Below, one piece after another: positions 1-5,368 of a stretch of 64,000 nt of DNA. A program made the translations under genes and the position numbers. The notes beneath the pieces were generated by a model that saw only the letters and a program-made list of their open reading frames with translations, was not told where the DNA came from and searched no databases. Source of the DNA: an uncultured Cetobacterium sp. (GTDB taxonomy: Bacteria; Fusobacteriota; Fusobacteriia; Fusobacteriales; Fusobacteriaceae); the NCBI RefSeq assembly GCF_947072685.1, contig NZ_CAMTIK010000002.1:1-64000 (forward strand), written 5' to 3'. Within the stretch, counting starts at the first letter, position 1. Every line of letters starts with the position of its first letter.

Positions 1-583
1 GTGTTATATGATACTAAAATCTAAACTTTTAATCTAACCAGTGTGGAATGTAAATAAATTTTTACGATATTTTGGAAGGTAGAAAAAACTACTTTTAATC
101 TAACCAGTGTGGAATGTAAATAATTCTACAGCACTAGCATAATTCAAATTATTATATACTTTTAATCTAACCAGTGTGGAATGTAAATTCTTCATCTATG
201 TAGTTTCTTAAATCTTCAAAAGCTTTTAATCTAACCAGTGTGGAATGTAAATTAATTTTAATATACAGTCTAAGCCTGAAAAATCATGATCTTTTAATCT
301 AACCAGTGTGGAATGTAAATTACTTAATACTATTGCCACCATTCCAGTTTGTTGTTGCTTTTAATCTAACCAGTGTGGAATGTAAATACAAATCGTTGTT
401 TGAAACTTCGATAAAATATCCTGCTTTTAATCTAACCAGTGTGGAATGTAAATTTAAATCTTTAGTTGCTGTTTGGTTAGCATCAGCACTTTTAATCTAA
501 CCAGTGTGGAATCTGTGATTATCCAATTTTGGTAGCCTTTTCTTTTTGCAAAACTTTTAATCTAACCAGTGTGGAATCTGTGA
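1..583 (+). CRISPR. CRISPR array, trailer end (type I-B-like repeat)
   Basis: Nine 30-nt repeats start at 26, 92, 159, 223, 291, 358, 424, 489 and 554, separated by 34-38-nt unique spacers. The repeat begins CTTTTAATCTAACCAG and ends GGAATGTAAAT. An ATGTAAAT-type end read on the plus strand resembles the 5' handle of type I-B crRNAs, so I infer transcription left to right. Bases 1-25 look like the end of another spacer, so the array continues beyond the left edge; leader and cas genes are not in view. The last two repeats (489, 554) are identical to the others except that the final 8 nt are changed to ATCTGTGA, which marks the old, leader-distal end. Confidence 0.96.
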
Positions 584-699
584 CTGATATAATAGATTGT
601 AAGATTTTGCTATAGAATCCTGTAAAATTTTGTGAGAGGAGAATGCTTGATTTTTCAAAAAAAATATTGTAATAAAAGTAGTCATTAAATTATAAGGAG

Positions 700-789
700 A
701 TGGCTACCTTGAAAGGACTGTATATGTTTGAAGAAATAAAAAAGTTAAAGGCACTTTACCTTTCTAGTAAAAATATTATGAAAAAATGA
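700..789 (+). pseudogene. Short ORF, possible transposase 5' remnant
   Basis: An ATG at 700 follows AAGGAG and opens a 29-codon ORF whose product begins MATLKGLYMFEEIKKLKAL and stops at a TGA at 787. The pattern (a short amphipathic helix, then EEIKKLKALYLS) resembles the first helix of a helix-turn-helix as found at the start of IS21-type transposases, but the ORF stops before the domain would be complete. It may equally be a chance ORF. No function is assigned. Confidence 0.2.
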
Positions 790-877
790 AATTAAAAAAT
801 AAGAGGTTGGGAAGGAATTCTAAGAATGTGATCAATAGAGTATGAGGGACGTTTAGAGAAATGTTGGGAATAAAAAA

Positions 878-979
878 GCTATCTTAGCAACAAGTCCCTT
901 AAAAGTACCCTATCTAAGATAGCCTATTTGAATATTTAAAATTTGATAGCTAAGAAGTGAATTTACACTTATTTAGCTA
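878..979. repeat. Nested inverted repeats sharing a TAGC/CTAAGAT motif
   Basis: GCTATCTTAG at 878-887 is perfectly complementary to CTAAGATAGC at 914-923 (26-nt loop). Just downstream TAGCTAAGAAGTG (947-959) pairs with CACTTATTTAGCTA (966-979) with one bulge. Both stems reuse the same TAGCTA/CTAAGAT words, so this may be part of a small repeat element or a structured RNA. No T-tract of terminator length follows either hairpin. Confidence 0.55.
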
Positions 980-1039
980 CTAAGATACACTAACTGGATA
1001 ATTGCTTTCCTAAAAAAGGGTCTCACCTCAGAAGGGTGG

Positions 1040-1471
1040 TTACTTTGATAAATACTTATAAATACCTCTTATCCAGTTGTCAAAATACATATGCTCATAA
1101 GACATAACATCATACATCTTAGGAGAAATTTTTTGGAAATGCTCTTTAAAAAGATCCAAATCTAAAGCCTCCATTTTTGTTTCTCTTTTTATCTTTAAAA
1201 ATATTTTTCTAATGTCGTTTGGCGAATACCCAGTATTCTTTTTTCCTAAATTAATAACTTCACCATCTTTTTTAAGTTTGTTTTTTTGACAAAGTAAAAA
1301 AGCGGCTTGTTTTACAGCAAAAACTCTATCACTTAAAGCCAATTGAATTATTATCTCTTTTAAACTTCTATAATTTTCATCATTTAAATCGTAATCTTTG
1401 ATTTTATTTATAGCGTCTAATCTAACTTGATAAGATAATTCATCCTTTAATTCTTTTATAATCATTTCCAT
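1040..1471 (-). CDS. HEAT-repeat-like hypothetical protein
   Basis: A 143-residue, all-helical, soluble protein. The first half (about residues 5-65) has two helical pairs of the kind LSYQVRLDAINKI and LSDRVFAVKQAAFLL that look like HEAT repeats; the rest is charged helix ending in aromatic residues. There is no signal peptide or membrane segment. The start ATG at 1471 is preceded by AAGGAG. It stands alone between the CRISPR array and the histidine transporter. HEAT-like folds mediate protein contacts; no specific role can be given. Confidence 0.6.
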   Translation of the reverse strand: MEMIIKELKDELSYQVRLDAINKIKDYDLNDENYRSLKEIIIQLALSDRVFAVKQAAFLLCQKNKLKKDGEVINLGKKNTGYSPNDIRKIFLKIKRETKMEALDLDLFKEHFQKISPKMYDVMSYEHMYFDNWIRGIYKYLSK

Positions 1472-1647
1472 CTATAATTCTCCTTTGATATTTTAATTTT
1501 ATGTAAATAGTATATTCAATATTTAAATTATACTTTAATTGACAGTTAAAAGCAAATATATTGCCAATGGAATTAATATTTATTTTGTTTAAAAAAATTC
1601 AAATAGAATGCGCCTAGCATTTTAGTAGAATTCTAGATTTAAACACT

Positions 1648-2241
1648 TTAAAACTCAATAATTCTAGTTGAAACTTTATTTACAAAATCCATTTCGTGAC
1701 TGACAATAATCATAGTTATATTTTGTGAAACTTTTAAATCTTGAATGACAGATAGTACCTCTTGAGTCATAAAAGGATCCAGAGCTGATGTCGGTTCATC
1801 AAATAGTAAAATTTCAGGATTTTTAGCAAGAGCACGAGCGATAGCTACACGTTGTTTTTGACCACCAGAAAGATATTTTGGATAGGTATTCCACTTCTCT
1901 TCCAAGCCTACTTTTTTCAAAAGAGAAAAAGCTTTTTCTCGAGCTTCAGATTTACTAAGTTTATCGACAATTGTCAGAGGTTCAGTAATGTTCTCTAAAA
2001 TTGTTTTATGTGGAAAGAGGTTAAAATTTTGAAAAACTATACCCATTTTTTTAAAATCACATATAATTTCACCAGAATCTATACTTTCAAGCCCAATAAG
2101 GCATCGTAAGAAAGTAGATTTTCCTTTTCCAGATGGACCGATTATAGAGATAATCTCACCTTGAGATATTTCTAGGTTTAAGTTTTTGAAAATGATATTT
2201 TCACCAAAACTTTTATTTAAATTTCTAATTTTTATAGACAT
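1648..2241 (-). CDS. Polar amino-acid (probably histidine) ABC transporter ATPase, short C-terminus
   Basis: ATPase subunit of a GlnQ/HisP-type importer acting at the inner face of the inner membrane. Walker A GPSGKGKST is at residues 35-43, the Q-loop is QNFNLFP, then come the signature LSGGQ, Walker B with D-loop LLFDEPTSALDP, and the H-loop SHEMDF. The protein stops at 197 residues; the family is usually about 240, so the last strand region after RII is missing, although every catalytic motif is kept. The ATG overlaps the permease stop codon (TAATG), which indicates translational coupling. Substrate is inferred from the His-codon leader upstream of the operon. Symbol withheld because HisP, GlnQ and ArtM cannot be separated from sequence alone. 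Confidence 0.9.
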   Translation of the reverse strand: MSIKIRNLNKSFGENIIFKNLNLEISQGEIISIIGPSGKGKSTFLRCLIGLESIDSGEIICDFKKMGIVFQNFNLFPHKTILENITEPLTIVDKLSKSEAREKAFSLLKKVGLEEKWNTYPKYLSGGQKQRVAIARALAKNPEILLFDEPTSALDPFMTQEVLSVIQDLKVSQNITMIIVSHEMDFVNKVSTRIIEF

Positions 2242-2867
2242 TAAATCATCACCTTTTTTTCAATATATTTTAAAAATAGAATTATGATTGTGGATATAGA
2301 TAGATAGATAAGTGCACAAATTATAAATGGAGATATAGTAAAATCTCTAGTCACAATCTCTTTAGAGTTTCTTAAAATTTCGGCCATTCCAATTGCAGAT
2401 ATTAAAGAAGTATCTTTTATAAGGGCAATAGCTTCATTAGAAAGAGAGGGTAAAGCTGTCACTAAACTTTGAGGAAGAATTATTTTTCTCATAGTTTGCC
2501 AATAATTATATCCTAAAACTTTAGCAGCTTCATATTGTCCAATATCCACTCCGGAAATACTTCCTCGAAAAATTTCGGAAATATAGGCGGAGTAGTTGAT
2601 TGTAAATGTTATAAGAGCTGCGTTGAATGGCTCTAAAATTATTCCGATTATTGGAAGGCCGTAATAGATAAAAAAAAGTTGTAAAAGCAGGGGTGTTCCT
2701 CTAAAAACCCAAGTGTACAATTGAACACTAAAATTTAATAGAGTATATTTTGAAACTCTTGCAAGAGAAAGCAGTATTCCAAGTGGCAGAGCTAAAATAA
2801 ATGTGAAAAAGTAAAGCTTAAGTGATAGAGTTAACCCCTGTAAGATGTAAATTAAATTATTTTCCAT
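2241..2867 (-). CDS. Polar amino-acid (probably histidine) ABC transporter permease
   Basis: Membrane subunit of the HisM/GlnP family, about 208 residues from the chosen start. It has about five hydrophobic segments and the conserved EAA loop (YEAAKVLGYNYWQTMRKIILPQSL) that docks on the ATPase; RGTPLLLQLFFIYYGLP is the typical family signature. The start at 2867 (MENNLIYI) is preceded by AAGGAAGG; an in-frame extension to 2906 overlaps the upstream gene and lacks a ribosome site. Middle gene of the binding protein-permease-ATPase operon. Probably works with two copies of itself because only one permease gene is present. Confidence 0.92.
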   Translation of the reverse strand: MENNLIYILQGLTLSLKLYFFTFILALPLGILLSLARVSKYTLLNFSVQLYTWVFRGTPLLLQLFFIYYGLPIIGIILEPFNAALITFTINYSAYISEIFRGSISGVDIGQYEAAKVLGYNYWQTMRKIILPQSLVTALPSLSNEAIALIKDTSLISAIGMAEILRNSKEIVTRDFTISPFIICALIYLSISTIIILFLKYIEKKVMI

Positions 2868-2887
2868 AGATGAACCTTCCTTAAAGT

Positions 2888-3649
2888 TTAGTTGTTTCCG
2901 AACCATTTTTTATAGATGATATCGAAAGTACCATCTGTAACTATAGAGTCAAGAGCTTTATTTAGTTCCTCCTTAAGAACTATATCCTCTTTTCTTAAAC
3001 CTACTCCTACATCTTCTTTAGCTAGAGTTTCACTCATGATTTTAAACCCATCTTTTTTTGAAAGGTAATATTTTCCAACCACAGAATCCACAACAACAGC
3101 ATCTGTACGTCCAGCATCTAAATCTAAAAGAGCTTCAATATTGGTTGAATATTTTCTAATACTGATATTTGTTTTAAATAATTCTGAATTCTTCAAAGCG
3201 AAATATGATGTACTTCCCATTTGAACACCAATTTTTTTATTTTTCAGATCATCTAAGTTTAAAAGAGCAGTATCTTTAATAATAATAATTTGATCATCAC
3301 TAAAATATGGATTTGAAAAAGCAATTTGTTTGGAACGTTCTTGTGTAATAGTCAATCCATTCCAAATGAGATCTATTTTTTTACTTTTCAAATCAAAAAC
3401 TATCCCATCCCAATCGCAAGCTTTAAATACAGGATTGAGCCCCATTCGTTTGCTAACTTCTGTAGATAAATCAATATCAAATCCCACTATTTTGCCCTTC
3501 TCATCTCTAAAACCCATCGGAGCAAAAGTATCGTCAAGACCAATAATAATATCTCCATTTTTTTGAATATCGTTAAAAGAATTGTCTTTTCCAAAAGATA
3601 AGAAAGACAAGGAAAAGAATAAAGCTGTAGTTATGAATAAATTTTTCAT
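2888..3649 (-). CDS. Amino-acid ABC transporter substrate-binding protein (probably histidine)
   Basis: Periplasmic solute-binding protein of family 3 (SBP_bac_3), 253 residues. A signal peptide (MKNLFITTALFFSLSFLSFG) is followed by the family signature GFDIDLSTEVSKRMGL and a second lobe with KKIGVQMGSTSYFAL and DAVVVDSVVGKYYL. The start at 3649 has GGAGG eight bases upstream; a longer in-frame start at 3691 lies inside the terminator hairpin and is rejected. It is the first structural gene of the operon and sits directly behind the leader-peptide attenuator with four His codons, the main reason to suggest histidine as substrate. Binding specificity itself cannot be read from the sequence. 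Confidence 0.92.
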   Translation of the reverse strand: MKNLFITTALFFSLSFLSFGKDNSFNDIQKNGDIIIGLDDTFAPMGFRDEKGKIVGFDIDLSTEVSKRMGLNPVFKACDWDGIVFDLKSKKIDLIWNGLTITQERSKQIAFSNPYFSDDQIIIIKDTALLNLDDLKNKKIGVQMGSTSYFALKNSELFKTNISIRKYSTNIEALLDLDAGRTDAVVVDSVVGKYYLSKKDGFKIMSETLAKEDVGVGLRKEDIVLKEELNKALDSIVTDGTFDIIYKKWFGNN

Positions 3650-3679
3650 AGTAAAAACCTCCGGTGAAATATAGTAAAA

Positions 3680-3711
3680 TAAAAAAGCCATCCAGAAAAA
3701 TCTAGATGGCT
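3680..3711 (-). terminator. Intrinsic terminator of the his-type attenuator
   Basis: On the minus strand AGCCATCTAGA (3711-3701) pairs with TCTGGATGGCT (3696-3686), an 11-bp stem with one G-U pair and a 4-nt loop, followed at once by a T-run (3685-3680). It lies between the leader peptide and the binding-protein gene, so it must be read through for the operon to be expressed. Confidence 0.9.
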
Positions 3712-3816
3712 ACAAAAAGAAAATCATATTTTCGTTGTCATCATAGATACAGACTCAAGTTTTAAAAAAACAACAAGAGTCTGCGTCTATGAAAAATTCA
3801 TAAAAAACAAACTCTA

Positions 3817-3867
3817 CTATCTATGATGATGATGCAGTGAATTTAAAACAACACTTAATTTAAACAT
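3817..3867 (-). CDS. Histidine leader peptide MFKLSVVLNSLHHHHR
   Basis: A 16-residue ORF with its own ribosome site (GGAGGA, 3877-3872) and ATG at 3867. Four consecutive CAT codons (3834-3823) lie just before AGA and the TAG stop. Length, His run near the stop, strong translation start, upstream promoter and downstream terminator match the architecture of amino-acid leader peptides such as the enterobacterial his leader. The product is expected to have no function beyond ribosome positioning. Confidence 0.88.
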   Translation of the reverse strand: MFKLSVVLNSLHHHHR

Positions 3868-3895
3868 GATTTCCTCCAATTTTTATTTTTTTATA

Positions 3896-3924
3896 ATGAT
3901 ATACCTATTTTATAAGTAAGTCAA
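3896..3924 (-). promoter_or_regulatory. Sigma-70-type promoter of the his-type transport operon
   Basis: On the minus strand TTGACT (3924-3919), a 17-nt spacer and TATCAT (3901-3896) precede the leader ribosome site by about 20 nt. Confidence 0.75.
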
Positions 3925-4030
3925 GATTTTTTTTATTTTATTTTTGAATTAAAAACATTTGAAGGAAAGAGTAAGAGACTATTGAATACTAATTTTATAG
4001 GTAGAAAGAAAGCATATTGAGGAGGAAAAA

Positions 4031-4399
4031 ATGAAAAAATTAATTTTAGGATTGGTAGTGTTGTCATCAATAACAGCTTTTGCAGGTGAAAGAGAAAATA
4101 AGTTAGAGCAGGCTTTAATAACAAAATATCCAGCTTTAACAGATGGAGCAACAAGTATTAAAATTCATGAGTACGATGTGGATATTCATAGAAAAAGAAT
4201 GGAAGTTAAAGTGGAGTTGAAAGGAGAAAAGGACAAAGAGGAGTTCACTAAAATAGATAAAAATAAGTTAGAAACATTGGTTAAAGAAATTGTGGCATAT
4301 TCTCAATCTGAATCTGGGGAAAAGATTCCAGTAAAAGTAAAAATAGAGTTAGATAGAGATATTTTACCAGATGAAACTCTATATAAGCAAACATTTTAA
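4031..4399 (+). CDS. Secreted hypothetical protein
   Basis: A 122-residue protein with a clear signal peptide (MKKLILGLVVLSSITAFAG, cleavage after AFA). The mature part is a small, highly charged alpha/beta domain alternating basic and acidic strands (HRKRMEVKVELKGEKDKEEF). No recognised family motif. ATG at 4031 follows GAGGAGG. It is a single-gene unit ending in a strong bidirectional terminator shared with the convergent DUF4402 gene. Probably periplasmic; no function proposed. Confidence 0.75.
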   Translation: MKKLILGLVVLSSITAFAGERENKLEQALITKYPALTDGATSIKIHEYDVDIHRKRMEVKVELKGEKDKEEFTKIDKNKLETLVKEIVAYSQSESGEKIPVKVKIELDRDILPDETLYKQTF

Positions 4400-4406
4400 A
4401 AGTAAA

Positions 4407-4450
4407 AAAATCCAAGCAGAGATTAACTTATCTCTACTTGGATTTTTTTA
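4407..4450. terminator. Bidirectional terminator
   Basis: AATCCAAGCAGAGAT (4409-4423) pairs with ATCTCTACTTGGATT (4430-4444) with a single mismatch; an A-run precedes and a T-run follows, so it can serve both the plus-strand secreted gene and the minus-strand DUF4402 gene. Confidence 0.9.
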
Positions 4451-4933
4451 TTCGTAGATTGCTCTAATTTTTATTTGTCCACTATATTTAGCCGGAGTTT
4501 GAGTGGCAAGTGATTGAATATTTGCGGAAACATTTAAAATGTATTTTCCAGTTGAATCCAAAGTTATTGATGGATTTGTTGAGAGATACCCCTCACCAAC
4601 AGGGCTACAGTTAAATGATAAAAGTAGAGTATCTTCAGTTGTGAGAGATTTTAAATCTGAGTAATAAGAGTAGTTTCCTACACGGTCAACACCTGAAAAA
4701 GATATATCTACTCTTGAATTGGGTTCTCCTTCTATTGAAAAGCTTGAAAATCCAGGAACAGAGGCACCTGGAAGTAGAGTTCCAAAATTAAGATCTCCAT
4801 TAGATGAAACAGTTAAGGGTTTAATAACTGTAGCACTAATATTCATAATAGATTTTGAGTTATCGGTAGTATTCTCATTTGAAAAAGCGATTGTTGAAAA
4901 AATAATAAATAGTAAAAATGCTTTGTTTTTCAT
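4448..4933 (-). CDS. DUF4402 family secreted/surface protein
   Basis: A 161-residue protein with a signal peptide (MKNKAFLLFIIFSTIAFS) and a beta-rich domain containing ISATVIKPLTVSSNGDLNFGTLLPG and a closing KYSGQIKIRAIYE, the pattern of DUF4402 proteins, which resemble pilin/spore-coat U-like immunoglobulin folds. It is probably exported and may be a surface or fimbria-like subunit. The ribosome site (GGAGG, 4944-4940 region) follows a c-di-GMP-I riboswitch and terminator, which suggests expression tied to c-di-GMP, as is common for adhesion and surface genes. No chaperone or usher gene lies beside it. Confidence 0.8.
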   Translation of the reverse strand: MKNKAFLLFIIFSTIAFSNENTTDNSKSIMNISATVIKPLTVSSNGDLNFGTLLPGASVPGFSSFSIEGEPNSRVDISFSGVDRVGNYSYYSDLKSLTTEDTLLLSFNCSPVGEGYLSTNPSITLDSTGKYILNVSANIQSLATQTPAKYSGQIKIRAIYE

Positions 4934-4952
4934 ATTTCCCCTCCTAAAAATA

Positions 4953-5000
4953 ATAAAAAAAGCCGGTTACATCTCTCGAATTGAGTTGATGTAACTGGCT
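4953..5000 (-). terminator. Terminator of the c-di-GMP riboswitch
   Basis: On the minus strand AGCCAGTTACATC (5000-4988) pairs with GATGTAACCGGCT (4973-4961), 13 bp with one mismatch or wobble, followed by a T-run. The 5' arm is also the 3' end of the aptamer, so ligand-bound aptamer and terminator compete. Confidence 0.88.
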
Positions 5001-5056
5001 GTCATTTTAAAGACCCTATAGCTTTGCGTCATAAAGTTTCCTTTATTTTGCCGTCT
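4988..5056 (-). promoter_or_regulatory. Cyclic di-GMP-I (GEMM-I) riboswitch aptamer
   Basis: Read on the minus strand the element contains GACGGCAAA, a stem capped by a GAAA tetraloop (ATAAAG-GAAA-CTTTAT), then GACGCAAAGC, AGGGTC and ATGACAGCCAGTT in this order. These are the conserved blocks of GEMM-I aptamers (GGCAAA, GNRA loop, ACGCAAAGC, AGGG and AGCCAGU). Outer helix P1 is weak by eye. Because the terminator 5' arm overlaps the AGCCAGTT block, binding of c-di-GMP would be expected to prevent termination (ON switch); this direction is inference. Confidence 0.88.
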
Positions 5057-5066
5057 GTTTTATTAA

Positions 5067-5095
5067 ATAATACTGTAAAGATTGGAGAATGTCAA
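5067..5095 (-). promoter_or_regulatory. Promoter of the GEMM-DUF4402 unit
   Basis: Minus-strand TTGACA (5095-5090), 17-nt spacer, TATTAT (5072-5067), ending about 12 nt before the aptamer. Confidence 0.85.
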
Positions 5096-5213
5096 GAGAG
5101 AATTTAAGATATTATAGTGAGATTTAACATTTAAAATATATATCTATAAAAAAAACAAAGTATTGAAAAAATATATTTTTAGTGTTAATATAATATATTA
5201 TGTATTAATTAAG

Positions 5214-5350
5214 AAGTTTTAATATGGAAATATGGTTGAATTCCATTACGGCCCCGCCACTGTAAAATTGATGAAAGCACAAAAAATCACTGAGGAAACT
5301 TGGGAAGAGGTGTGAGTAGGATGAGATGAGTCAGGATACTTTTAAAACTT
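5214..5350 (+). promoter_or_regulatory. Cobalamin (B12) riboswitch
   Basis: Conserved blocks appear in order: GGTTGAATTCCATTACG, GCCCCGCCACTGTAAA (family core ...CCGCCACTGT), GGGAAG, and the B12-box-like GATGAGTCAGGATAC. The ends AAGTTTTAA (5214-5222) and TTAAAACTT (5342-5350) form a perfect 9-bp closing helix P1. No intrinsic terminator lies between the aptamer and the receptor gene, so regulation is probably translational, closing the GAGGGAGG ribosome site at 5357-5364 when cobalamin binds. Confidence 0.95.
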
Positions 5351-5368
5351 AACTTCGAGGGAGGAAAA

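Larger units (their letters stand above)
584..1039. other. Gene-free stretch after the CRISPR array
   Basis: No convincing gene here. It holds a 29-codon ORF with a ribosome site (700-789), two sizeable hairpins (878-923 and 947-979) and the 3' flank of the HEAT-like gene. The mixture of small ORF scraps and inverted repeats suggests decayed mobile DNA next to the array, but no complete element or terminal repeats could be assigned. Confidence 0.5.
3680..3924 (-). promoter_or_regulatory. Histidine leader-peptide attenuator region
   Basis: Read 5' to 3' on the minus strand the leader contains: promoter, short ORF with four CAT codons, then segment 1 (AGAGTTTG, 3815-3808), segment 2 (CAGACTCT within 3788-3776), segment 3 (GAGTCTG...TCTATGATG, 3756-3739), segment 4 (CATCTAGA, 5' arm of terminator) and segment 5 (3' arm). 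Pairings 1:2, 2:3, 3:4 and 4:5 are all possible and exclude each other. A ribosome stalled at the His run would leave segment 1 free, allowing 1:2 and then 3:4, which breaks the terminator; a ribosome reaching the stop codon would cover segment 1, allowing 2:3 and 4:5. In addition the last two His codons plus AGAT (3828-3819) are a perfect 10-nt complement of 3748-3739. The logic is inference from pairing by eye. Confidence 0.8.

Noticed and set aside
306-500. A 64-codon open frame inside the CRISPR array
   Set aside because: Its translation simply repeats the CRISPR repeat (AFNLTSVECK...), so it is not a gene.
1001-1039. A hairpin (CACC...GGTG) after the HEAT-like gene as terminator
   Set aside because: Stem is only four pairs with poor T-run placement; not reported as a terminator.
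4719-4994. Plus-strand open frame over the DUF4402 gene and riboswitch
   Set aside because: It is antisense to a signal-peptide protein with family motifs and has no ribosome site.
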